Shown: piece by piece, positions 38,226 to 51,186 of the stretch
How the letters are laid out: each line of letters begins with the position of its first letter
Position numbering within the stretch: position 1 is the first letter of the stretch
Origin: Chlamydia sp. 04-14
GTDB lineage: Bacteria; Chlamydiota; Chlamydiia; Chlamydiales; Chlamydiaceae
Assembly: GCF_036632095.1 (NCBI RefSeq)
Contig: NZ_JAPYKW010000001.1
Coordinates: 434,001 to 498,000 of the forward strand
Reading direction: 5' to 3'
DNA length: 64,000 nt
Position numbers and translations under genes: made by a program
Notes under the pieces: generated by a model
Told to the model about the DNA's origin: nothing
What the model saw: only the letters and a program-made list of their open reading frames with translations
Databases searched by the model: none

Positions 38226-38261
38226 AAATACACTCTATTTTTAATGTATTTGTGATATAAT
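38226..38261 (+). promoter_or_regulatory. Candidate promoter of the CT734-like lipoprotein gene
   Basis: An extended -10 element TGATATAAT lies at 38253-38261, 34 bases before the start codon. No good -35 is seen. Directly upstream are inverted 7-bp arms AAATACA (38226-38232) and TGTATTT (38244-38250) that could bind a regulator and cover the -35 region. This is inference from motif reading. Confidence 0.35.
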
Positions 38262-38295
38262 ATTATAACTTTTAATTTTAAATTTAACTAAAGCA

Positions 38296-38940
38296 ATGAA
38301 AAAATATATCTATAAGTACAGTTTTGGCGGTTTGGTATTACTCTTGAGTTTGAGTAGTTGCTGCTTGAACCCTTATGGATCTAGGCAGCGCTCAAAAAAC
38401 ACGAAGGACATAAATAACGAATCTGTTATACTCACGGAAAGTGAAAAGAAGCCTTCACGTCGTTCGCGAAGATTATTTGCTCGACGTAGTCAATCTAAGA
38501 AGGACACACAGAAAGTGCAAGCTAACTTTAAGAAATATGAAGCTCAGATAACGGATCAAGACAAAAGAGATATCTCTTTCGTCGTTGACGCTGCTTCTGA
38601 AAAATCTTCTATTTCATTAGCTATGTCTCAAAGTGAGATTAAGAGCGCTTTAAACCGCATCAGAGAACTTCACCCTTTAGCTCTATTAAAGCTATTAGCT
38701 GAAAATCCTTCATTGATTGAGGGTATGAAGAAAATGCAAGGCCGTGATTGGATTTGGAATATGTTCATGTCCGAATTAAGCGAAGTATTTTCTCAAGCTG
38801 CTGCTCAGGGTGTTATCACTGAGGAAGATATTGCTGCTTTTGCCTCCACCTTAGGATTGGATTCCGGGACCGTTGCCTCCATTGTGCAAGGGGAAAGGTG
38901 GCCTGAGCTTTTAGATATCGTGATATCTCAACCTTCTTAA
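38296..38940 (+). CDS. Lipoprotein of unknown function (CT734-like)
   Basis: The 214-residue precursor has a lipoprotein signal: basic MKKYIYKYSF, a hydrophobic stretch, and the lipobox L19-S-S-C22, so Cys 22 should be lipidated. The next ~60 residues are very basic and Ser/Arg-rich (SRRSRRLFARRSQSKK). The remainder is a helical domain with no known motif (LHPLALLKLLAENPS, TLGLDSGTVASIVQGE). It matches the place of CT734, a known chlamydial lipoprotein gene. The gene ends before a strong hairpin, so it is probably monocistronic. Confidence 0.8.
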   Translation: MKKYIYKYSFGGLVLLLSLSSCCLNPYGSRQRSKNTKDINNESVILTESEKKPSRRSRRLFARRSQSKKDTQKVQANFKKYEAQITDQDKRDISFVVDAASEKSSISLAMSQSEIKSALNRIRELHPLALLKLLAENPSLIEGMKKMQGRDWIWNMFMSELSEVFSQAAAQGVITEEDIAAFASTLGLDSGTVASIVQGERWPELLDIVISQPS

Positions 38941-38952
38941 GCTCTCTACAAT

Positions 38953-38989
38953 GTAGCTTCCTTTCCCCTAAACAAGGAGAGGAAGCTAC
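38953..38989 (+). terminator. Terminator after the lipoprotein gene
   Basis: A 14-bp stem with one G-U pair (arms 38953-38966 and 38976-38989, GTAGCTTCCTTTCC and partner) and a 9-base loop starts 13 bases after the stop codon. A short AATTTT tract follows. It probably ends transcription before the symporter gene. Confidence 0.6.
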
Positions 38990-39048
38990 GAGCTAATTTT
39001 GCTGTGATCTTCCATTAAGAACACTAATAGCAATAAAGAGAGAGTCCA

Positions 39049-40425
39049 ATGTTACATTTTCTAGAACAATTAAATAATTTTTGCATTTCCTTCTGTGTAT
39101 TCCCCATGATTTTACTTCTTGGTGGGTTACTAACATGGAAACTTCGCGGTTTACAATTCACGGGATTGAAGCTTGGCTTTAGTCTCATGTTAAAAAATAA
39201 ACAGGAGAGTCCATCTACTGAAGATGGTAAGGTATCTCGTTATGAAGCTGTAGCGGGAATTCTTGCTGGAAATTTTGGTACAGGAAATATCGCGGGTATG
39301 GCTATCGCTATTGCTTGCGGAGGTCCGGGTGCCTTAGTTTGGATTTGGATAGCTGCTCTTCTAGGAGCGATTGTTCAATATTCGGGATCATTTTTAGGGA
39401 TAAAATATCGTAAGCTTCATGGGAAATCCGGAGAGTTTATCGGAGGCCCAACAGCGTGCCTGGCCTATGGTATGGGGAGTAAGTTCCTTGCCGGTCTTTT
39501 TTGTATATTCACAATTATCACAGCATTTTCAGCAGGAAATTTTGCACAAATTAATTGTATCGTGCCCCTTTGTGCTGAGAGTGTCTCCCTGAAGTTTTTG
39601 ATAGGGTTTATTCTCGCCTTAACAATCCTTCCTGTGCTCATAGGAGGAAATACACGTATTCTTAGATTCTCGGCTAGAGTGATTCCTTTCATTGCCGGTT
39701 TTTACGCAATTTCTTGTCTTGTTATTCTTGCGCAACATAGTTCTATGATTCTTCCTGCATTAAAACTTATTGTTTCATCTGCATTTGGAATAAAAGCTAC
39801 TGTTGCAGGTTTGGGGGGTTATACAATAACTCAAGTGATCTCAACGGGAATGAGCCGCGCCATCATGGCAACTGATTGTGGTAGCGGTATGGTATCAATT
39901 TTACAATCCGATTCTCAAAGTAAAAATCCTGTTATCGATGGTTTGGTTACTCTCTTACCGCCCGTTATTGTTATGGTAGTCTGTTCGATTACGACTCTCG
40001 TGCTTATTGTGTCTGGTGCCTATGCTTCGGGACAAGAAGGAACCCTTATGGTACTACACGCCTTTAAATCAAGTCTCGGATCCCTTGGAGGGCTTGTTGT
40101 TATTCTTGCGATGGCCTTATTTGGGTATACAACAGCTTTGACTTGGTTTGCTTGCGCAGAAAAAAGTTTAGAATATATGATACCTGGGAAACGAGCCAAC
40201 TCTTGGTTGAAGATTCTGTTTGTTGCGGTTATACCTTTCGGAGGAATTGTAGACATGCGATTGATCTGGAGCCTTTCTGACACAGGGTTTGCGGGTATGG
40301 TAATTCTAAATTCTATAGCTTTGGTAGCTTTGTTTAAGGATGTATTATCTACAAATCGGGAAGTTGCCCTACTTAGACTGGAAGAAGATGCTAAATCCAA
40401 TGTTTTGCAAAATCTAGATATCTAA
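39049..40425 (+). CDS. Alanine/glycine:sodium symporter (AGCS family)
   Basis: The 458-residue inner-membrane transporter has about eleven hydrophobic segments. The AGCS signature region is clear: GILAGNFGTGNIAGMAIA, then CGGPGALVWIWIAALLGAIV and QYSGSFLGIKYR. Later come STGMSRAIMATDCGSGM and FGYTTALTWFACAEKSLEY. It should import D/L-alanine or glycine with sodium. The substrate is inferred from the family. Alanine uptake would suit an organism that depends on host amino acids and makes some peptidoglycan. AGAGAG precedes ATG 39049. The PEBP gene follows after 13 bp. It corresponds to CT735 (dagA). Confidence 0.9.
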   Translation: MLHFLEQLNNFCISFCVFPMILLLGGLLTWKLRGLQFTGLKLGFSLMLKNKQESPSTEDGKVSRYEAVAGILAGNFGTGNIAGMAIAIACGGPGALVWIWIAALLGAIVQYSGSFLGIKYRKLHGKSGEFIGGPTACLAYGMGSKFLAGLFCIFTIITAFSAGNFAQINCIVPLCAESVSLKFLIGFILALTILPVLIGGNTRILRFSARVIPFIAGFYAISCLVILAQHSSMILPALKLIVSSAFGIKATVAGLGGYTITQVISTGMSRAIMATDCGSGMVSILQSDSQSKNPVIDGLVTLLPPVIVMVVCSITTLVLIVSGAYASGQEGTLMVLHAFKSSLGSLGGLVVILAMALFGYTTALTWFACAEKSLEYMIPGKRANSWLKILFVAVIPFGGIVDMRLIWSLSDTGFAGMVILNSIALVALFKDVLSTNREVALLRLEEDAKSNVLQNLDI

Positions 40426-40438
40426 ACGGAGATGCATT

Positions 40439-40891
40439 ATGCAACTACTCTCACCAGCATTTGATTACGGAAAACCAATTCCGAAGAAGTATACATGTCA
40501 AGGCGTTAACATTTCTCCACCCCTAATATTTAAAGATGTCCCTGCAGAAGCAAAAAGCATAGCATTGATCATTGAAGATCCCGACGTGCCTAGAAGTCTA
40601 CGAGCCGATGGTCTTTGGATTCACTGGGTGGTGTATAACCTCTCTCCAACCATAACCGAACTAGCAGAAGGCGCAACTATTTTTGCTGTTCAGGGATTGA
40701 ATACTTCAGGAAAAGCTTGTTATGAAGGCCCATGTCCGCCAGATAGACAACATCGCTACTTTTTCTACTGTTATGCTTTAGATACTATCTTGCCAGCAGA
40801 AGAAAATGTAACCAGAGATCAGCTTCTTGAAGTGATGGAGAATCACGTTGTAGACAGTGCTGAACTAATGGGAACGTACGAGAAGAGCTAA
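40439..40891 (+). CDS. PEBP/YbhB-YbcL-family protein
   Basis: The 150-residue protein is of the phosphatidylethanolamine-binding-protein fold. Motifs are the ligand-site strands IALIIEDPDVPR and IHWVVYNLSP and the loop GPCPPDRQHRYFFYCYALD. There is no signal peptide, so it is cytoplasmic. Bacterial members have no firm function; some are proposed to act as inhibitors or ligand carriers. GGAG stands before ATG 40439. It is in tandem with the symporter gene and convergent with nue (4 bp between stops). It corresponds to CT736 (ybcL). Confidence 0.85.
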   Translation: MQLLSPAFDYGKPIPKKYTCQGVNISPPLIFKDVPAEAKSIALIIEDPDVPRSLRADGLWIHWVVYNLSPTITELAEGATIFAVQGLNTSGKACYEGPCPPDRQHRYFFYCYALDTILPAEENVTRDQLLEVMENHVVDSAELMGTYEKS

Positions 40892-40895
40892 ATAT

Positions 40896-41558
40896 TTACT
40901 CTTCTTCAGGAATGAACTCTTCTCGTTTTTTCCTGTGTTTCCAATATAGCGGGCCGTAGTGATAACATAATTCCTCGCCCGCTTCAATTACTTGAATTGT
41001 TCTAATAATCACATGAAACAATCCGTTCTGGAAAACTCCTATAGCCTCCACATTAGGCTTATCGCTATGATTAATAAAGCGAGTAAAATTCCCTTGACCA
41101 CCGCTATCGATAGTGAAATAGCGACACAGACCTAAAGATAGGGGATAACGAAAACAATAATCGTTTTCATCCATCCAAATAGCCTGACGGCGACGAAGTA
41201 TTCCAGTATATTCACCAATATATGTCCAGGCAGGGATTCTTTCTCGGGAAAAAACTCCGTAACCAACGTATGAATTTATCCAGCATACTGCTACAGGAGG
41301 CATGGGAGGAGCGATTAGATCTTGTTTATGAAGTTCCCCAAGCCACTTAGCTAACGGAGAAATGAAACGTTTTTTCTTAGCCTTATCACATAATTTTCGG
41401 ACTTTTTCTTCTACTTTCCAATCTGCAAAAGTAAGAAAAGGAAGAAATTTGAAATTAAGTAATTGTGAGGCCCTCTCCATACTATAGGGAGTGCTCTCTT
41501 CCCAGTTATGATCTAAAGAAATATGTAGAGTTTCGGATGAAATGGATTCTAATTTCAT
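40896..41558 (-). CDS. nue: SET-domain protein lysine methyltransferase (NUE-like)
   Basis: The 220-residue protein carries a SET domain in its C-terminal two thirds. The order is GYGVFSRERIPAWTYIGEYTG (shown as GYGVFSRERIP), then the AdoMet-site run NFTRFINHSDKPNVEA and GEELCYHYG, where most SET enzymes read Y-D-Y. The C. trachomatis orthologue NUE is published as a type III secreted effector that enters the host nucleus and methylates histones. That is literature knowledge; only the domain is visible here. It overlaps the YycJ-like gene by four bases and is the third gene of an operon with ftsK. Confidence 0.88.
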   Translation of the reverse strand: MKLESISSETLHISLDHNWEESTPYSMERASQLLNFKFLPFLTFADWKVEEKVRKLCDKAKKKRFISPLAKWLGELHKQDLIAPPMPPVAVCWINSYVGYGVFSRERIPAWTYIGEYTGILRRRQAIWMDENDYCFRYPLSLGLCRYFTIDSGGQGNFTRFINHSDKPNVEAIGVFQNGLFHVIIRTIQVIEAGEELCYHYGPLYWKHRKKREEFIPEEE

Positions 41559-42343
41559 ACGTTTACTAAAGACCTAAAGTACATGGGATCAGAAATTCCT
41601 TGGCTTTCTGCAATTACAGGAAGAATCGATGTAATATTCTCTATAGCAGAAGATACTTGGGATAAAGCCAATTCAGGAGTGTTGCATTCGCTGGAAAGAT
41701 GAGCAAGATAGATTTTCTTAATTTTAGGGGTAAGAATTTTTTGTAATAATTCTCCACACTCACGATTGGATATATGCCCTAGTTTGCTGAGAACACGTTT
41801 TTTATAAATATCGGGACGCGTTGATTGCCGGACGAGTTCGGGATCATGGTTTGCTTCTATAAGCAAATAGTCGCAATCATAAAGCTCGTGAACGATCCAT
41901 GAAGTTGCCCAACCTAAATCAGTACAAAAACCTAACTTTTCATCACGATAATGAAAAATGAATCCTACTGGATCTATAGCATCGTGAGGAACATTGAAAG
42001 TTTGAATTGTTAAATCATGAAATGAAAATGTTGTTCCTGTAGAAAAAATCTTAAAAGTAGGGTGAACGTCTAATAATTGACATAGACTGCGTGCAGTCTC
42101 GAGATTGCAGATAACCGGTGTATTGTATGTTTTTATAAAACTCTTAATGCCGGAAATATGATCGGAGTGCTCATGAGAAATAAAAATAGCTTGGATATCT
42201 TCGGGATGGATATTCATAGATAGCAGTTCATGAGTTACAAGCTGCTTGCTAATACCTAAATCTATCAGAATTTTACAGGAGTCCGTTCCCAAATAGGTAC
42301 AGTTCCCCTTCGAACCTGAGGCTAAAGGGAAAAAACCTTCCAT
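41555..42343 (-). CDS. Metallo-beta-lactamase-fold hydrolase (YycJ/WalJ-like)
   Basis: The 262-residue protein has the metal-binding motif HEHSDH (57-62) and further ligands in FNVPHDAIDPVG, CTDLG and the late histidine in LAHLS. N-terminal FFPLASGSKGNCTYLG is typical of the YycJ/WalJ branch. These are exonuclease-like hydrolases linked elsewhere to cell-wall control or DNA repair. The substrate is unknown here. It lies four bases after ftsK and overlaps nue by four, so all three are co-transcribed. It corresponds to CT738. Confidence 0.85.
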   Translation of the reverse strand: MEGFFPLASGSKGNCTYLGTDSCKILIDLGISKQLVTHELLSMNIHPEDIQAIFISHEHSDHISGIKSFIKTYNTPVICNLETARSLCQLLDVHPTFKIFSTGTTFSFHDLTIQTFNVPHDAIDPVGFIFHYRDEKLGFCTDLGWATSWIVHELYDCDYLLIEANHDPELVRQSTRPDIYKKRVLSKLGHISNRECGELLQKILTPKIKKIYLAHLSSECNTPELALSQVSSAIENITSILPVIAESQGISDPMYFRSLVNV

Positions 42344-42347
42344 AAAC

Positions 42348-44765
42348 TTATCCTTCTTGCGGAGGCATTTGTATTAAGATTTGACGAGGCTTTGCCCCTT
42401 CTGAAGGACCAATGATTCTCGCCTCTTCAAGTTGATCTATCAAACTAGCTGCTCTAGCATAACCAATCTTAAGTTTTCTTTGTAAGAAAGTCGTAGAAGC
42501 ATTCCCTGTCTGTAAGACAAGAGTTTTTGCTTGGTTATATAGCGGATCTCTGTCTGCTGAATCATCTCCTACAAAGTCTTCATAAGTATCAAATGAAGGA
42601 ATGACATATTTTGTCGGGAATCGAGAACATAGATCTTTTATGACTTTATTAATGTCTTCATCACAAATATAAGCTCCTTGAGCGCGAACTGCTCCAAAAG
42701 AAGAAGGAGAAACAACTAACATGTCTCCATTTCCCATGAGATTTTCTGCTCCAGGTTCATCTATAATGATTTGACTATTCACTTTATTAGCTACTTTAAA
42801 CGCAATGCGGGAAGGAAAGTTTGCTTTAATCAATCCTGTAATTACATCACGAGAAGGTCTTTGTGTGGCTAAGATTAAATGAATGCCAACAGCTCTTGCC
42901 ATTTGTGCTAAACGAATGATAGGTGTTTCTATATCCTGAGAAGAAGAAAGTAAAAGATCAGCAAGCTCATCGATAATACCGACAAGAAAAGGCATTTTTT
43001 CTGGAATTTCTTTGTCAAAAGAAGTTTCTACTTCAATGTTGCGCTCACGAGAATTAAAAGCCTGAATATTTCGAAGACCCAAAAATCTTAAAATTTCATA
43101 ACGAAGTTCCATTTCTTTAACGAGCCAGACTAGAGCACTATGAGCATCACGAGATTCTGTGATCACAGGAGTTAACATATGGGGTAATTGAGAATACCCA
43201 GTGAGCTCTACTTTTTTCGGATCGACAATAACAAGTTTGATGTCAGAAGGTAGTGTTGTCATAATCAGAGACATGACAATCGTATTGATACAAACGGATT
43301 TTCCTGACCCCGTCGTTCCCGCAATAATTAAATGAGGCATCGTTGCTAAGTCTGCCCAGAAGTTATCGCCATTGGCCTTTTTCCCAAGTAAAAGAGGAAC
43401 CTGTAGCTTATGATTTTGTTTTTGATAATCTTCTAATAAGTCGCGGAAATTTACCGGTTGAGGATAAGGGTTAGGAATTTCAATGCCAACGGCAGCCTTC
43501 CCAGGAATGGGTGCGATAATACGAATGCTAGAAGCTTGCAAATTCAAAGCTATATCATTTTCTAAAGCCTTTATTTTTTGAACCTTTACACCTGTATGAG
43601 GCTGTACTTCAAATGCGGCTAGCGTAGGACCGAAACAAATATTCCCAATATCAGCATCTATTCCAAAACTTTCTAAAGTTTGTTGTAAAAGCATGCCTTT
43701 TTTTTGAAGTTCTTCACGAAGAGACTCTGGTTTTGAATTGTCGCTTTTACTCAACAGATGGTATTGAGGTAGCTCGGAACTCCCTCCGCCAAATGTTGAT
43801 AAATCCATAGGGGGAGATTTTTCAACTCTCTTACTTGGTCGGGGTAGGGATTGAGGTAATACAGTAATCTTAGATTCTTTCTGAGCTGTATTTTGTGGTT
43901 TCGTGAATGTAGATAAAATACGTTTTTCAGGATGAGGAGCTAGGAAAAGAGTTGCTTTGTCTGAAGATTCTTGGGGAGTTATATGTTGATCATCAAATAG
44001 ATCTCCCTTTTCTATTGGTAGCGAAACAACTGGAGTCGGAAGTTTCCTTGCATCATTCCTTGCTATGGGAGCACAAGGAACTTTAATTGAAGGTTTAGGG
44101 AGATAATTCTGCTTGTTAGTTAGTCTTCTTAAAATACTTTTGCAAATGCGCCAACAGGCTTGAAATCTGTTTTTGAGGAATTTTTGCAGAATTTTTTTTT
44201 TAATTAGGACTATACCTCCACAGAGATAAAAAATAGAAAAGAACAATATAAATGAAAAGATAAGACCAGTACCCACCGAACCAATTAAATGTTTCAAACA
44301 GAAAGATTGTCCGGCATAAAGAATATAAAAAGGAATGCCCCCTAAATAAGAAACAGGAGGATTAATTCCTAAAATAAATTTAGGAAGACGGGCGTCTAAA
44401 ATATGAGGTAATACTTGTACTGGAGAAAACATCGATAGCAATATCGCGGAACAGATAGGAATGCATGCAAATGCAAGTGCTTTACGATGTAAGATCTTTG
44501 AAGGTGTTTTTCTTATATTTAGGAAGGATAACCATAAGAAATAGGGTGGGATAAGAAAAGACGCTGCTCCGAAGCAATATAAAAGAAAGGAACTTAAAGA
44601 CCACCCAAGCAATCCTATCCAATTTTGGGTACAAGGTTGAGTATTATGAAAACTCCATAAACTCAATCCTGAGAAACAAGCCAAAAACAAATAGATGCTT
44701 GCCCTAACTGCGAAGGGAATCGAAGGAAATAAGACAGATTTAGATTTTTGTCGCTCTCTTACCAT
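42348..44765 (-). CDS. ftsK: DNA translocase FtsK
   Basis: FtsK is anchored at the septum and pumps DNA to complete chromosome segregation. With ATG 44765 the protein has 805 residues. It has four N-terminal membrane segments (about 15-185), a linker rich in Pro, Ser and Lys, and a RecA-like motor with Walker A GTTGSGKS (near 482) and Walker B LVGIIDELADLL. The C-terminal winged-helix gamma domain follows, with ASTTFLQRKLKIGYARAASL. TTG 44777 would add four residues but neither start has a clear ribosome site; ATG is preferred. tRNA-His lies about 90 bp upstream on the same strand. Confidence 0.93.
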   Translation of the reverse strand: MVRERQKSKSVLFPSIPFAVRASIYLFLACFSGLSLWSFHNTQPCTQNWIGLLGWSLSSFLLYCFGAASFLIPPYFLWLSFLNIRKTPSKILHRKALAFACIPICSAILLSMFSPVQVLPHILDARLPKFILGINPPVSYLGGIPFYILYAGQSFCLKHLIGSVGTGLIFSFILFFSIFYLCGGIVLIKKKILQKFLKNRFQACWRICKSILRRLTNKQNYLPKPSIKVPCAPIARNDARKLPTPVVSLPIEKGDLFDDQHITPQESSDKATLFLAPHPEKRILSTFTKPQNTAQKESKITVLPQSLPRPSKRVEKSPPMDLSTFGGGSSELPQYHLLSKSDNSKPESLREELQKKGMLLQQTLESFGIDADIGNICFGPTLAAFEVQPHTGVKVQKIKALENDIALNLQASSIRIIAPIPGKAAVGIEIPNPYPQPVNFRDLLEDYQKQNHKLQVPLLLGKKANGDNFWADLATMPHLIIAGTTGSGKSVCINTIVMSLIMTTLPSDIKLVIVDPKKVELTGYSQLPHMLTPVITESRDAHSALVWLVKEMELRYEILRFLGLRNIQAFNSRERNIEVETSFDKEIPEKMPFLVGIIDELADLLLSSSQDIETPIIRLAQMARAVGIHLILATQRPSRDVITGLIKANFPSRIAFKVANKVNSQIIIDEPGAENLMGNGDMLVVSPSSFGAVRAQGAYICDEDINKVIKDLCSRFPTKYVIPSFDTYEDFVGDDSADRDPLYNQAKTLVLQTGNASTTFLQRKLKIGYARAASLIDQLEEARIIGPSEGAKPRQILIQMPPQEG

Positions 44766-44855
44766 GAATAGACACAAGGTTTTTAGTAGAGTGAGAATTT
44801 ATTCTAATACTTGGTTATAGCAAGAATTGCAAAAGAAACAAAGAAGATAAAGAAG

Positions 44856-44930
<75 letters not shown>

Positions 44931-45545
44931 ACAAGCTATGAAAGCTAAGAGAAAATATTATCCCGACGATAATATTTATCCAAGACAAAAAGCCTATGAT
45001 CTCAAACATAATTCGCTAGTTAAAGCTAATTGGGCTTCAAATAAGACAACTACTTAAATCATTTCCTTTCGCAAGAATCTGTATACCTCCCGAATTCTAC
45101 CAGAATAATTCCCTATCTTATGAATGATAGATAACCTATCTCTTTCTACAGATTTAAATCATAGGGGAGGCAAGAGTCTCTCTTAATTAAGGGAAATGTT
45201 TCCAAATTATATATAAGAATAGTTCTGGGAATAAAAGAAGGGTGTGGAGTGCTTTCGAGAGCCGGATCTCTATACCTTAATAGGAAATTAGAATTTACAA
45301 TTTCAGCGACAACAGAAATCAAATTTTTTTTACATAATAAAATTTGTTTTAGGGTGTTTCTCGAGCTGTTTAGCGCGAAATAGAGTTTTGATAGGTTTAT
45401 ATCAAGCTTGGAAACAGGTAGATTTGAGATCGAAAAATAAAATAATGAGAAAAAAAGAAATGAATTTTTCTGGCTCTGACAGTGTTGTGAGGGCATAAAT
45501 TGGATTTAGATAATTTTCAGTTTTAAAAAAGTGCAGCAAAATATG

Positions 45546-45573
45546 TTGCATAAATAAATGCCGTTTATATAAG
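45546..45573 (+). promoter_or_regulatory. Candidate rRNA operon promoter
   Basis: TTGCAT (45546-45551), a 16-base A+T-rich spacer and TATAAG (45568-45573) resemble the sigma66/sigma70 consensus and lie about 190 bases before the mature 16S end. It is the best match I found by eye in the interval. No transcription start is known from the sequence. Confidence 0.4.
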
Positions 45574-45713
45574 ATATTGATTTCTTCTTCACCGCGGAAA
45601 GCGAAAGAAGGAAGAGTCCACACTTCGATGTGGATGCGCAAATGAGGGTTCGGCATAGCCGATCTTCTCTTCTTAACAATGCAAATGAGATAGAATGCAA
45701 GCCAGTATAAAGA

Positions 45714-45723
45714 ATGCTTGTTC
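45714..45723 (+). other. Left arm of pre-16S processing stem
   Basis: ATGCTTGTTC pairs with GGGCAAGCAT at 47351-47360 over ten bases (two G-U pairs), enclosing the whole 16S gene. Such stems are RNase III substrates in other bacteria. The role here is inferred from position and pairing. Confidence 0.55.
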
Positions 45724-45761
45724 GGATTTTTAAAATCCGTTAATTTTTAAATTTATTTTTT

Positions 45762-47310
<1,549 letters not shown>

Positions 47311-47350
47311 AAGGATAAGGATAACTGTCTTAGGACGGTTTGACTAGGTT

Positions 47351-47360
47351 GGGCAAGCAT
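47351..47360 (+). other. Right arm of pre-16S processing stem
   Basis: GGGCAAGCAT is the partner of 45714-45723. It lies 40 bases after the mature 16S end, inside the 16S-23S spacer. Confidence 0.55.
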
Positions 47361-47541
47361 CTTTTGAAAACTTGTATTCTATTTCTTTTGCATTGTTAAG
47401 CGTTTGTTTTCAAAACATTCAGTTTACGATCAAGTATGTTATGTAAATAATATGGTAACAAGTAAATTCACATATAATAATAGACGTTTAAGAATATCTG
47501 TCTTTGGTGAAGTTAACTTGCATGGATCAATAATTTACAGA

Positions 47542-50480
<2,939 letters not shown>

Positions 50481-50597
50481 ATCATATAAAAAGCTCAATA
50501 GGCTTTTTTGTTGAAATAAATCGATCGATGTAAGTTGATACTAAAGACCCTCTTAAGCGTCTATTAGTATACGTGAATTGTTACGTTACAAGAATTT

Positions 50598-50713
50598 GCT
50601 TGGTGATAATGGAAAAAGGGACACACCTGACCCCATTCCGAACTCAGAAGTTAAGCCTTTTATCGCCGATGGTACTATACACAAGAGTATGGGAGAGTAG
50701 GTCGTTGCCAAGC
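50598..50713 (+). rRNA. 5S ribosomal RNA
   Basis: The 5' GCTTGG pairs with the 3' CCAAGC (50708-50713). Between them lie the typical segments CACACCTGACCCCATTCCGAA (in part) and GGGAGAGTAGGTCGTTGCC. Length is about 116 bases. It is 117 bases after 23S and completes a 16S-23S-5S operon. Confidence 0.95.
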
Positions 50714-50749
50714 TTTTAGTTATTTTGACTCGTAAATTGAGTTTTTTAT

Positions 50750-50780
50750 AAGGAGAATAGAAATATTCTCCTTTTTTTTT
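50750..50780 (+). terminator. rRNA operon terminator
   Basis: A perfect 10-bp stem (AAGGAGAATA and TATTCTCCTT) with a GAAA tetraloop is followed by a run of Ts to 50780. It is a textbook intrinsic terminator 36 bases after 5S. Confidence 0.93.
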
Positions 50781-51186
50781 GCTCGCATTCTTTTTGATGC
50801 TTGCAAAATAAATTCCTTTGGATATAATTTCCTCCCAAGTGAAGTGACTTATTTCACTCTTCTTAAGTTATTTAGTAATTTTGGTATCAATAATGCATAA
50901 GTACAAGCGCGCTTACAAGCGGTGCCTAACTGCCTAGGCAAATGTATTGAGATACTCCGTTAAGGGTATTTCTAGATTCTCAAAGAGAACTAGTCCCTAA
51001 AAGTTATTAAATAGTTTCATTGTTTTTTCCCTTACTAACGGTCCTCAAACACACTGAACTCCGAGTTTTGTTTTTCGGAGATTATAAAGTCGTACTTTTA
51101 TTTATTTGACTGATTTTTGTTCAGATCTCATGGGATTTTCTATTTTTTACCTATGAGATAAACGTGTAAGAACACCCATTAATTTT
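50781..51186. other. Non-coding, palindrome-rich region after the rRNA operon
   Basis: No gene is seen in these 406 bp. There are several palindromes: AAGCGCGCTT (50905-50914), TGCCTAGGCA (50931-50940) and a hairpin with arms CTCCGA and TCGGAG (51059-51064 and 51075-51080). A TTGACT at 51106-51111 could be a -35 element for the next gene, but no -10 is at the right distance. Confidence 0.55.

Larger units (their letters stand above)
44931..45761. other. Non-coding region between tRNA-His and 16S rRNA
   Basis: No convincing gene is seen in 831 bp. Short open frames on the minus strand (up to 116 codons) have no ribosome sites or recognisable products. The right third holds the probable rRNA promoter (near 45546-45573), an inverted repeat at 45723-45739 (CGGATTTT and AAAATCCG) and the left arm of the pre-16S processing stem. 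The left part should hold the promoter of tRNA-His, which I could not place. Confidence 0.6.

Noticed and set aside
45146..45656. Short minus-strand frames (84-116 codons) upstream of 16S
   Set aside because: No ribosome site, no recognisable product, and the region carries the rRNA promoter and leader; random A+T-rich frames are expected.
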